The position numbers and the translations under genes are program-made. Below, piece by piece: positions 34,972 through 42,760 of a stretch of 64,000 nucleotides of DNA. The DNA is taken from NCBI RefSeq assembly GCF_051652165.1, contig NZ_JBOFTR010000007.1:124001-188000 (forward strand), written 5' to 3'. Numbering within the stretch: position 1 is the first letter of the stretch; every line of letters begins with the position of its first letter. The stretch comes from Plesiomonas sp051652165 (lineage in GTDB: Bacteria; Pseudomonadota; Gammaproteobacteria; Enterobacterales; CAMTGL01). A model generated the notes under the pieces. The model was given only the letters and a program-made list of their open reading frames with translations, was not told where the DNA came from and ran no database searches.

Positions 34972-34991
34972 TTTACATTACGTAATGTAAA
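34972..34991. promoter_or_regulatory. Perfect 20-bp palindrome before the lruC-like gene
   Basis: TTTACATTACGTAATGTAAA reads the same on both strands and ends two bases before the Shine-Dalgarno (AGGAG) of the next gene. The position suggests an operator overlapping the promoter or leader. I cannot assign a regulator. Confidence 0.6.
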
Positions 34992-35005
34992 TTAGGAGTA
35001 GTGTG

Positions 35006-36682
35006 ATGCGATCACTTTGTACACTGTTCTCTTTGTCAAGTCTGATATTGGCTATGCCCACGAGCGCAGTAGAGTTTAGTTGGATGACAGGTGCACCCGA
35101 TGCAGGCTATAGCCAGAAAGGAAAACCCGATGCAGTTATCAATGAACCCCCTTCAGACTATATCCTAAAAAATATCTATTCGATGTTACCAGAAGGTATT
35201 CGGGTTAAACCTGAATATATTGCCAGTAATGATTATACCAAAATTGAGATGGACTCTGATTTTAAAGGCGTTGCGACAGTAAAGCTGCGTTTTTTACGCG
35301 AAGGAGCAGGCTATCGTAACAGTGTCGGTTATTTTATTTATGATGTGAATAAACCACCTAAAACAGCCGCTGATGTTGAAAATCATGTGATTGTGTTTCC
35401 TAACGCCTCGTTACCGCCTGATGGTGAAATGGTTAGTGGCGATACTGTTGATCTTAAAGGGGTTGAGTTAACAGCAAATCAAGGTATTGGTTTGTTTGTG
35501 GTACCTAATGGCTGGGGATGGAGCGGAAGCTATGGCAAAGTGGTGAATAATACCGATTATAAAGGCCCATTTTATAACCTTAGCCAACTTAATACCGAAT
35601 CAACACCGGATCTAAAATTCCATAACGTGGTGCTTTTTAACCAGCCAGGGAAAAGTCTGATTATCGGTTTTGAAGATATATTTCGTACCGGTGGTGATCA
35701 CGATTTTAACGATGTTATCGCCGAGATGGTGTTGACGCCGATTGAGGCAGTTAAAGGAATCAGTAATCAAGGCACGGAAGAGAATCCAAATTATAGTGTT
35801 GATTCAACACGCTTTAAACAGTTAGTACAAATTGATAACCCTGAAATTGAGTTTGATAGCTATTATCCTGGGCAGAATCGTTGGGCTTCTGTTGCGTTTG
35901 AAGATCTTTGGCCACAGCAAGGTGATTATGATTTTAATGATGTCGCAATTGCTTACCAAATGCATGAAGTTTCTAATAATGTGAATGCACTTAAGTTACT
36001 GACGATTGATGCAAAAGTTCAATCATTAGGAGCAGGATATCATAATGGTTTTGCATGGCGTATACCGGGGATTCAAGCAAGTGAAATAAAATCTGCCGTT
36101 TTAATGAAAAACGGTGAGATAGTAAATAAATACGCTTTAGATCCTAGTCATCGTGAGGCTGTGTTTGTCTTTAGTTATGATTTAAAAGATGCCGTTCCTA
36201 CCAAATGTGAGTATTTTCGCACTAAACCCGATTGCCGTGAAGATATTAATACTCAATATCAGTTAGCCATTGAGTTTGAAAAACCCATTGAGCGTTCACG
36301 TTTAGGTAGCGCACCGTATGATCCGTTTATTTTTGCTACGCCCGGTATCTATCATGGTGAAAATATCGGTTTCCAGCCAGGGCTTAAATGGCAAGTGCAT
36401 TTACCACAATATGGTGGTACTGAGCTGTTTGATACCACATTGTATGGCCGGTTAGATGATACGTCTGCTGTATTCTCAAGTTCAAAGTTTATAAATAGTC
36501 GTGGTTTTCCGTGGGCAATGAATTTTATTGATGGTTGGTCACAAAGTGCTGAACGTATTGATATTGCACTGAGTTATCCTGCGTTTCCATCATGGATACA
36601 GTCAAGTGGCATTAAAGACACTGATTGGTATCACTTCTTGCGGGCGATTGTTGATCGTTTGTATCAAGGGCAGGAAGAGTAG
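35006..36682 (+). CDS. LruC/DUF4114 domain secreted protein
   Basis: 558-residue exported protein. Signal peptide: MRSLCTLFSLSSLILAMPTSA. Two DUF4114/LruC-type calcium-site-like motifs are visible, FEDIFRTGGDHDFNDVIAEM near 226-245 and FEDLWPQQGDYDFNDVAIAY near 300-319. The C-terminal half (from about 325) matches the LruC region in style, with a Cys pair in KCEYFRTKPDCRED. ATG 35006 has AGGAG seven bases upstream. Family members are surface or secreted proteins of unknown function, often in Vibrio, Shewanella and Bacteroidetes. It is followed 11 bases later by a proline-repeat exported protein, so the two probably act together outside the cytoplasm. Confidence 0.8.
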   Translation: MRSLCTLFSLSSLILAMPTSAVEFSWMTGAPDAGYSQKGKPDAVINEPPSDYILKNIYSMLPEGIRVKPEYIASNDYTKIEMDSDFKGVATVKLRFLREGAGYRNSVGYFIYDVNKPPKTAADVENHVIVFPNASLPPDGEMVSGDTVDLKGVELTANQGIGLFVVPNGWGWSGSYGKVVNNTDYKGPFYNLSQLNTESTPDLKFHNVVLFNQPGKSLIIGFEDIFRTGGDHDFNDVIAEMVLTPIEAVKGISNQGTEENPNYSVDSTRFKQLVQIDNPEIEFDSYYPGQNRWASVAFEDLWPQQGDYDFNDVAIAYQMHEVSNNVNALKLLTIDAKVQSLGAGYHNGFAWRIPGIQASEIKSAVLMKNGEIVNKYALDPSHREAVFVFSYDLKDAVPTKCEYFRTKPDCREDINTQYQLAIEFEKPIERSRLGSAPYDPFIFATPGIYHGENIGFQPGLKWQVHLPQYGGTELFDTTLYGRLDDTSAVFSSSKFINSRGFPWAMNFIDGWSQSAERIDIALSYPAFPSWIQSSGIKDTDWYHFLRAIVDRLYQGQEE

Positions 36683-36693
36683 AGGAGCATATG

Positions 36694-37701
36694 ATGAAGC
36701 AGATAACGAAGATTATTGCACTCGCTATGTCGTTCAGCGTGGTTTTTGCTGCTACGGCACAAGATGCTGTGCCCGCTAAACCAGCTCCGGTGGTGAAACC
36801 CGCACCTGTTCCGGCTAAACCGGCTCCGGTGGTGAAATCCGCACCTGTTCCGGCTAAACCGGCTCCGGTAGTGAAACCCGCACCTATTCCGGCTAAACCG
36901 GCTCCGGTGGTGAAATCCGCACCTGTTCCGGCTAAACCGGCTCCGGTAGTGAAACCCGCACCTGTTCCGGCTAAACCGGCTCCGGTAGTGAAACCCGCAC
37001 CTGTTCCGGCTAAACCGGTTTCGGTAGTGAAACCCGCACCTGTTCCGGCTAAACCGGTTTCGGTAGTGAAACCCGCACCTGCTCTGGCTAAACCGGCTCC
37101 GGTGGTGAAGCCCGCACCTGTTCCAGCTAAACCAGCTCCGGTGGTGAAACCCGCACCTGTTCCGGCTAAACCGGCTCCGGTAGTGAAACCCGCACCAGTT
37201 CCAGCTAAACCGACTCCAGTGCAGCCTGTACCAGTAGTGAAACCAGAGCCAGCTCCAGTGCAGCCTGTACCAGTAGTGAAACCAGAGCCAGCTCCAGTAC
37301 AGCAGGTGCCGGAAGTGAAACCTGAACCGGTGAAGCCAGTTCCTATTCCAGTGCCAGTTCCGGTTGCACCGGTAAACAGTTCATCTGAAATTGTTGTGCC
37401 TGAAGATTTTACCTTAGCAACGGATAAACCACTGACTCTTTATTTTAAGGGCCCTGATAATGTCAGAGTAAATGTCTACTCTGCGGCTGATCCAACGGCA
37501 GCTGATCCGATGGTTCGCCCTGATTACAGTACGCTGATCGGAACGTTTTCTGCTGATGAACAACCCAAATTGGTTACGTTTAGTCCAAACTGGAAAATAC
37601 TTATTCTTGAATGGTTGCCTGATCGCTCTGGTAGCGAGGCTCGTTACTCATCAATGAATGTACTGGCAGGGCAAAATAGAGCAGAGTATCCAAAGAGATA
37701 A
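36694..37701 (+). CDS. Exported proline-rich 13-residue-repeat protein
   Basis: 335 residues. Signal peptide MKQITKIIALAMSFSVVFAATA, then about 11 tandem copies of a 13-residue unit (PAPVPAKPAPVVK; variants with S for P, VS for AP, AL for PV), then three copies of a related 13-residue unit (PVQPVPVVKPEPA). A beta-rich domain of about 110 residues follows (from SSEIVVPEDFTLATDK). The repeat is like the Lys-Pro/Glu-Pro spacer of TonB and should form a stiff polyproline rod, cationic first and mixed later. I do not recognise the C-terminal domain. ATG 36694 is six bases from AGGAG; an ATG lies just before it. It is coupled to the LruC-like gene, suggesting a periplasm-spanning or surface partner. 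Confidence 0.75.
   Translation: MKQITKIIALAMSFSVVFAATAQDAVPAKPAPVVKPAPVPAKPAPVVKSAPVPAKPAPVVKPAPIPAKPAPVVKSAPVPAKPAPVVKPAPVPAKPAPVVKPAPVPAKPVSVVKPAPVPAKPVSVVKPAPALAKPAPVVKPAPVPAKPAPVVKPAPVPAKPAPVVKPAPVPAKPTPVQPVPVVKPEPAPVQPVPVVKPEPAPVQQVPEVKPEPVKPVPIPVPVPVAPVNSSSEIVVPEDFTLATDKPLTLYFKGPDNVRVNVYSAADPTAADPMVRPDYSTLIGTFSADEQPKLVTFSPNWKILILEWLPDRSGSEARYSSMNVLAGQNRAEYPKR
36775..37330 (+). repeat. 39-bp coding tandem repeat array
   Basis: About eleven near-identical 39-base units (core CCGGCTCCGGTAGTGAAA with GTGGTGAAA alternates) followed by related 39-base units rich in CCAGTGCAGCCTGTACCAG. The DNA is far more GC-rich than its surroundings. The high nucleotide identity means copy number could change by slippage or recombination in 13-residue steps. 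Confidence 0.9.
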
Positions 37702-37750
37702 TTCTACTATAATGAACGGTGATTTATAGCCATTGTTTTTGTTATACCGC

Positions 37751-37796
37751 AATAGCGTGCGCAGTAAATACACTTGCTGCACACGCTATTTTTCTA
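37751..37796 (+). terminator. Terminator of the lruC-like/proline-repeat operon
   Basis: AATAGCGTG-cg-CAG pairs with CTG-ca-CACGCTATT, followed by TTTCT, 50 bases after the stop codon. Confidence 0.82.
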
Positions 37797-38208
37797 TATT
37801 TACTGTCAATTTTCTCTCACTGTATATAGCCTATTTTCATAGAGAGTTATCTGTTTAATGATTGGTTAAGTCTCTGTGTGTGTTCTTTTTATGGTGTCGT
37901 TTCTCTTCGAGCACAGAGAGAAACCAATGCGTATTGATATTTTGCGTGATTATCTATTCCAGACTGCGTTATATTTTATGCCGTTAAGCAGAGAATGTTT
38001 TATCTTGGAACAATATGTCATTATTTTGGAATAAAAAAGACTGCAAACAAGATGTATTCACTATGTTAATTATATTTGGTTGATAATATTAACAGGGTAG
38101 GTTGATAAGGTTCGAGAATAACGGCCTTAACCAGTATGATACATATAATCTATTGGTTTAGATAAATGTTTTGTTTGAAATATACAAATTATAATGAAGG
38201 AATTAACG
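37797..38208 (+). other. Gap upstream of the NlpE-META gene
   Basis: About 410 bases. A 35-codon frame at 37927-38034 (begins MRIDILRDYLFQTALYF) has GAGAG upstream but no recognisable relatives. The rest is AT-rich and I see no assignable promoter. I treat the small frame as unproven. Confidence 0.3.
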
Positions 38209-39072
38209 ATGAAAGCTAACGTTATGGCATTAAGTTTGCTGGCAATTTTTGTAGGTAGCAGTGCTTATGCTGCAAGTCATTCTGTTGCAGTACAACCTAC
38301 TACAGAAGTCATTAAACAAGCAGATACTACTCATAGTGCACGTAATGCACTTGACTGGAATGGTACTTACCAAGGCGTTGTGCCTTGTGCTAGTTGTGAA
38401 GGCATCAAAACTACACTGGTATTAAATGCTGATGATACCTATAAATTAACTACTGAATATCTCGGTATAAAAGAAAACAATACCTTTAACAATAAAGGTA
38501 AATTTACCTGGAATAAAGCAGGTAATACAGTGATATTGGCTAAACAAGATGAAAATACGCAGTATTTTGTGGGCGAGAATGTCTTATTTATGTTGGATCG
38601 TTCAGGTCAGAGAATTACAGGGCCATTAGCTAAAAATTATCAACTTATGAAACAGACAATAGAATCTACAGAAGCGACTAACCCACTGTTCACACACCGT
38701 TGGGTGTTGACCGAAGTAATGGGAAAGAAAGTACCTGTTAATGTTGCTAAAAAGCAACAACCTTTTGTGGAGTTTAGTGCAAAAGAGAATCGTTTACATG
38801 GGTTTAGCGGTTGTAACAATTTTATGGGGTCATATACCCTAAATGCTCAGGCAAGCCGAATCAGTTTCTCTCCGTTAGGGATGACCCGTAAAGCCTGTAT
38901 GGACGCAAACTTTGAACAACCATTGATGCAGGTATTTGCACAAGTTGATAACTATAGTCTATCGGGTGATATATTAACACTGAACAAAGCGCGTATGGCA
39001 CCTTTAGCAATATTTAAAGCTGCAGATCAAGTAACAGAGGACTCAGTAGCCGCAGAGAAATCCGCGAACTGA
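38209..39072 (+). CDS. NlpE-like plus META domain periplasmic protein
   Basis: 287 residues from ATG 38209 (AAGGA seven bases upstream). Signal peptide MKANVMALSLLAIFVGSSAYA with no lipobox Cys, so it should be soluble and periplasmic, unlike the lipoprotein NlpE. Residues about 48-145 resemble the NlpE N-terminal domain: GTYQGVVPCASCEGIKTTLVL with its CxxC, and FMLDRSGQRI. Residues about 160-270 are a META/HslJ domain: RWVLTEVMGKKVP, FSGCNNFMGSYTL and MTRKACMDANFEQPLMQVF. NlpE senses surface and copper stress through Cpx, and META proteins relate to novobiocin or heat-shock tolerance. A stress role is likely; the exact job is not known. Confidence 0.85.
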   Translation: MKANVMALSLLAIFVGSSAYAASHSVAVQPTTEVIKQADTTHSARNALDWNGTYQGVVPCASCEGIKTTLVLNADDTYKLTTEYLGIKENNTFNNKGKFTWNKAGNTVILAKQDENTQYFVGENVLFMLDRSGQRITGPLAKNYQLMKQTIESTEATNPLFTHRWVLTEVMGKKVPVNVAKKQQPFVEFSAKENRLHGFSGCNNFMGSYTLNAQASRISFSPLGMTRKACMDANFEQPLMQVFAQVDNYSLSGDILTLNKARMAPLAIFKAADQVTEDSVAAEKSAN

Positions 39073-39095
39073 TTTTTCTTTATTCTGAATATTGA

Positions 39096-39122
39096 CCTCG
39101 CCCCGTTTAGCGTTGGGCGAGG
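39096..39122 (+). terminator. Hairpin after the NlpE-META gene
   Basis: CCTCGCCC pairs perfectly with GGGCGAGG across an 11-base loop, 23 bases after the stop. The tail is TTCACTTC, so termination is weaker than usual. Confidence 0.5.
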
Positions 39123-39253
39123 TTCACTTCACATTAATCTTCTGTTTTTCCTTTCTTTGTCACCGTATTTTACACTGGCCTTGCGATTTTTCGCATTAAT
39201 GTGGCACAGTTGTACACCGTTAGGTATTTACAGTAATTAATAAGGGCATGTTG

Positions 39254-39730
39254 ATGTCGAAAATTATCGTAGTTTTGGCGGCGATTATTGTGGTGATGTT
39301 GTTTATCAAAAAAATATCAGGAAACTCAGGTAATACAACAGAAAATCGTCAGGCGGGTGTTAATTTTCTCGCGCAAAACAAAGTGAAGCCGGGTGTGATA
39401 ACAACAAATTCTGGTTTGCAATATCAAGTATTACAGACTGGTTCTGGCACTGAGCACCCTACAGCGACAGATACTGTTACTGTACATTATCACGGTACAT
39501 TAATTGATGGCACTGTATTTGATAGCTCTGTTGAACGTGGCGAACCCATTACATTGCCTTTAAACCGTGTCATTAAAGGTTGGACTGAGGGTATTCCACT
39601 AATGGTAGTTGGTGAGAAAACCCGCTTTTTTATCCCCAATACATTGGCATATGGTAACCGTGCAGCGGGTAAAATCCCTGGTGGCGCAGCACTCATATTT
39701 GATGTTGAGCTATTGAATATTCAACGCTGA
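39254..39730 (+). CDS. Membrane-anchored FKBP-type peptidyl-prolyl isomerase
   Basis: 158 residues. An N-terminal hydrophobic helix (KIIVVLAAIIVVMLFIKKISG) anchors it in the inner membrane with the catalytic domain in the periplasm. A FkpA/Mip-like linker (ENRQAGVNFLAQNKVKPGVITTNSGLQYQVLQ) leads to the FKBP domain. VTVHYHGTLIDGTVFDSS, GWTEGIPLMVVGEK, and AYGNRAAGKIPGGAALIFDVELL contain the usual active-site residues. ATG 39254 is preferred to 39248 for Shine-Dalgarno spacing (AAGGG). Similar anchored FKBPs occur in Vibrio. Confidence 0.9.
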   Translation: MSKIIVVLAAIIVVMLFIKKISGNSGNTTENRQAGVNFLAQNKVKPGVITTNSGLQYQVLQTGSGTEHPTATDTVTVHYHGTLIDGTVFDSSVERGEPITLPLNRVIKGWTEGIPLMVVGEKTRFFIPNTLAYGNRAAGKIPGGAALIFDVELLNIQR

Positions 39731-39777
39731 ATATTCAGTAAAGTACTATAATACATTATTTATTAACCATCAAAGAT

Positions 39778-39801
39778 AAAGGGGTATTGCCCCTTTTTTT
39801 T
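39778..39801 (+). terminator. Terminator of the FKBP gene
   Basis: GGGG-tattg-CCCC with eight following T residues, about 50 bases after the stop. Confidence 0.88.
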
Positions 39802-39890
39802 GCAGGAAAATATGTTAACAGTGCAGTATTAGCTAAACTGTTATAATTTACCGTGCCAGTTAACGTGCCTTATTAATTTAGAGGATAACC

Positions 39891-41255
39891 GTGAGTATTC
39901 AAAATAAAAAGTTCAAATGCTCCCGAAAACGGGTCAAGCAGTGCATTGTGCTGCTCGTATGGTCAATATTATCCTTTTGGGCATTTTCTGCCGTTGCTAA
40001 GGTGATGGATATGCCTGTTGTGTCATTACCAACGCTCTCTGTTCAGCAAGCGATTAGTCAAAATATTCCTCTTATTGATACTCGCCCTAGTGCTAATTAT
40101 AATGGTTGGCCCGAATCGAAAAGTAAAATAAGTGGGCATGAACCTAATGCATTGAATCTAGCTGCGGTTTGGTTGCCTGATCTTGATAATCTGCAATTAC
40201 GTAAACTATTAGCACAAAAAAAATTGATAGCCGAAAAACCTATTGCATTATATGGTTCAGAAGCAGAAATTAAACAAGTACAACAGCGTTTAATGGCATT
40301 GGGTTTTCACTCTATTTATCGCTTAACTGATGCATTAACTGATGTTAACCGATTGAGTGTGCTTCCCCGTTATACAAAACTGGTTCCTGCAAATTGGTTA
40401 GCTGATTTAATTTCCGGAAAACCTGTGGTGCATGCACCAGAAAAAAATTGGAAAGTGATTGCTGTTGAGTGGGGGATGCCTAAGGCCTATTTGCTTGGCC
40501 ATATTCCAAACTCTGGATATATTGATACTAATTCACTTGAATCAAAACCGCTATGGAATAAGGTTGATAATATTGCACTAAATAAGTTGCTTTTAGAGCA
40601 AGGTATTACTGTTGATACGCCCGTAATTTTATATGGCCGTGAAACAATGGCTGCAGCCCGAGCAGCAAATATTTTAATGTATGTAGGTGTAAAAGATGTG
40701 CGTTTACTTGATGGAGGGTGGTCAGCATGGAAAAAAGCAGATTACCCAACAGAATTAGGATTCCCTACATCAACAATACCGGCTAAAAACTTTGGTGCTA
40801 CTATTCCCGTTCATCCCGAATATCTAACTTCACTAGCGCAGGCAAAAGAGATGTTACAACAAAAAAATACATCTTTAGTCAGTATTCGTAGCTGGCCTGA
40901 GTTTATTGGTGAAACCAGTGGTTATAGTTATATTAACGCTAAAGGGGATATTCCTGGTGCGAAATGGGGCGGTGGTGGTAGTGATGCCAGCCATGTAGAA
41001 GATCTGCATAATCCTGATGGGACAATGCGTACCGCATCTGAATTACAGACGATGTGGAAGAGTTGGAATATTCAGCCTACAGATAAGATAGCATTTTATT
41101 GTGGTACGGGCTGGCGTGCTTCTGAAGCCTTTTTTTATGCATGGATTATGGGTTGGAAAAGTGTCAGTGTTTATGATGGCGGTTGGTATGAGTGGAGTTT
41201 AGACCCAACAAATCCCATTATTACAGGTGAGCGTAAAGCGCAACAGATTCAATAA
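39891..41255 (+). CDS. ynjE: YnjE-like triple rhodanese (thiosulfate sulfurtransferase)
   Basis: 454 residues against 435 in E. coli YnjE, an exported multi-domain rhodanese. The N-terminal hydrophobic segment (QCIVLLVWSILSFWAFSAVA) is a signal peptide after an unusually long basic stretch (KKFKCSRKRVKQ). Three rhodanese-like domains follow; the active-site Cys is in the last, IAFYCGTGWRASEAFFYAW near residue 410. LVSIRSWPEFIGETSGYSYI and VSVYDGGWYEWSLDP are conserved. The start is GTG 39891 with GAGGA five bases upstream. It faces the ynjBCDF operon; in E. coli ynjE is inside that operon in the same orientation. Confidence 0.92.
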   Translation: MSIQNKKFKCSRKRVKQCIVLLVWSILSFWAFSAVAKVMDMPVVSLPTLSVQQAISQNIPLIDTRPSANYNGWPESKSKISGHEPNALNLAAVWLPDLDNLQLRKLLAQKKLIAEKPIALYGSEAEIKQVQQRLMALGFHSIYRLTDALTDVNRLSVLPRYTKLVPANWLADLISGKPVVHAPEKNWKVIAVEWGMPKAYLLGHIPNSGYIDTNSLESKPLWNKVDNIALNKLLLEQGITVDTPVILYGRETMAAARAANILMYVGVKDVRLLDGGWSAWKKADYPTELGFPTSTIPAKNFGATIPVHPEYLTSLAQAKEMLQQKNTSLVSIRSWPEFIGETSGYSYINAKGDIPGAKWGGGGSDASHVEDLHNPDGTMRTASELQTMWKSWNIQPTDKIAFYCGTGWRASEAFFYAWIMGWKSVSVYDGGWYEWSLDPTNPIITGERKAQQIQ

Positions 41256-41312
41256 TATCAGTATGACTTACCATGTAATGAATAAATTAATAATAGATGC
41301 GATAAAATAATA

Positions 41313-41352
41313 AAAACCGGTGTAATAATCAATGTTATTACACCGGTTTTAT
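41313..41352. terminator. Bidirectional terminator between ynjE and ynjF
   Basis: AAAACCGGTGTAATAA and TTATTACACCGGTTTT are perfect 16-bp arms around a six-base loop, with T-rich ends on both strands. It serves two convergent transcripts. Confidence 0.9.
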
Positions 41353-41390
41353 ATTAACTGCAGTGCTTGCATGATGAGAAGTAAATATCA

Positions 41391-42017
41391 TTATTTTGAT
41401 AGGGTTGATTGAGAGGAGAACATTTTCCAACCAGCATAAATACGCGTTAGGGTAGTAATTAGGCAAAGTGCTGAGAACAGATAGGCCAGCAGATTAAAGT
41501 GTTGTGGAAATAAACACATTAAAGTGAACATTAAAATGGTTTCACTCGCCTCAGTTAATCCACCCAAGTAGTAAAAACTTTTTTTCGGATAGATGGTACT
41601 GGCTAACCCCTGCTTTTCGGCAATAGTAGCAAATGCTAAGAAGCTGCAACCGGTTCCAATAAACGCATAAATTAGCGTTGCTGCTGCGAGTGCATTCTCT
41701 ACCGGAGAATAGAGTGCAAAACCCAGTGGAACGGCAGAATAAAATAAAAAATCGAGTACAATATCTAAAAATCCACCCCGATCTGTTGGCTGATTTAAAC
41801 GGGCAACAGTGCCGTCTAAGCCATCAAAAAGACGGTTAATCAGTATTGCTATAAGTGCCCATAATGGTAACTGAAATGCCAATAAGGGAATGACACTAAT
41901 ACCAATAGCAAACCCACATAAAGTAAGCCGATCTGCGGTGAAACCCAATTGTATTGCACGGTATGCCAGCCATATTTGTGCTGGGCGAGTATGTGTTAAA
42001 ACAAACCGATCAAGCAT
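41391..42017 (-). CDS. ynjF: YnjF CDP-alcohol phosphatidyltransferase family protein
   Basis: 208 residues with about six transmembrane helices. The CDP-alcohol phosphotransferase motif DG-x2-AR-x8-G-x3-D-x3-D is present as DGLDGTVARLNQPTDRGGFLDIVLD near residues 70-94. E. coli YnjF (206 residues) is a predicted phosphatidyl transferase of unknown product. It starts 2 bases after the ynjD stop, so the two are translationally coupled even though YnjF is not a transporter part. Confidence 0.88.
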   Translation of the reverse strand: MLDRFVLTHTRPAQIWLAYRAIQLGFTADRLTLCGFAIGISVIPLLAFQLPLWALIAILINRLFDGLDGTVARLNQPTDRGGFLDIVLDFLFYSAVPLGFALYSPVENALAAATLIYAFIGTGCSFLAFATIAEKQGLASTIYPKKSFYYLGGLTEASETILMFTLMCLFPQHFNLLAYLFSALCLITTLTRIYAGWKMFSSQSTLSK

Positions 42018-42019
42018 TA

Positions 42020-42709
42020 TTATACGTTCTCTGAGGGGGATATTGTCCGTGTTAGCTCAATAATTTTCCCATGAGGTGGAATATCGATATGATCATGAGT
42101 TACCAACAGTGTCGGAATTTGTCGTTTGACTATTTGTGTGTAAACAAATTCTCGTAACTGTTGCCTGTGTATTTGGTCAAGTTTAGAAAAAGGCTCATCA
42201 AGCAGTAGCGCACATGGTGCAGCAAGAAGTGTGCGTAATAGACTGACTCGTGCGCGTTGCCCACCAGAAAGTGTTTGTGGGTAGCGATGATAAAAGCCAT
42301 TTAGCCCTGTTTCTGATAATGCTTGTTCGATCTCCTCTTGTCTTTCTGTTTTACTTTTTCCAGCGGGAAGTGCAAAAGCCAAGTTTCCCCCTACAGTTAA
42401 ATGTGGGAAGAGCAGGTCATCTTGAAAAAGAATACCTATTTTCCGTTGTTCTGTAGGGAGTAAATCAACCCGTACCTCGTTTAACCAGATTGTACCATGA
42501 GCTTGAAATACGGGATCAAGATGACCAATTATCCAGTTCAACAGAGTGGATTTGCCACATCCTGAAGATCCCATAAGGGTTATAATCTCTCCTCCCGTAG
42601 CACTCACATTCAGTGGGCCAAGCGGTAAAAAAGTATGTGTAGAGGACGGGGCCGCTTGTAAAAAAACGTTATCAAGTTTTAAGCTGTTTGCTAAGTGGGA
42701 AGTACTCAA
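42020..42709 (-). CDS. ynjD: YnjD ABC transporter ATPase
   Basis: 229-residue ATPase with Walker A GSSGCGKST, signature LSGGQRARVSLLRTLL, Walker B ALLLDEPFSKLDQ and H-loop TLLVTHDHID. The start is TTG 42709; no ATG lies before the first beta strand, and E. coli YnjD (217 residues) begins close to this point. It would power the YnjC permease. The substrate of the ynj transporter is unknown in E. coli as well. Confidence 0.9.
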   Translation of the reverse strand: MSTSHLANSLKLDNVFLQAAPSSTHTFLPLGPLNVSATGGEIITLMGSSGCGKSTLLNWIIGHLDPVFQAHGTIWLNEVRVDLLPTEQRKIGILFQDDLLFPHLTVGGNLAFALPAGKSKTERQEEIEQALSETGLNGFYHRYPQTLSGGQRARVSLLRTLLAAPCALLLDEPFSKLDQIHRQQLREFVYTQIVKRQIPTLLVTHDHIDIPPHGKIIELTRTISPSENV

Positions 42710-42760
42710 ATTAGATAATATCCTTCAAGAGTTAAAATCAGTGTGCTGTATATCCTACAA

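Noticed and set aside
37927..38034. 35-codon ORF before the NlpE-META gene as a confirmed gene
   Set aside because: It has only a fair ribosome site and no recognised relatives; it is mentioned in the gap entry only.
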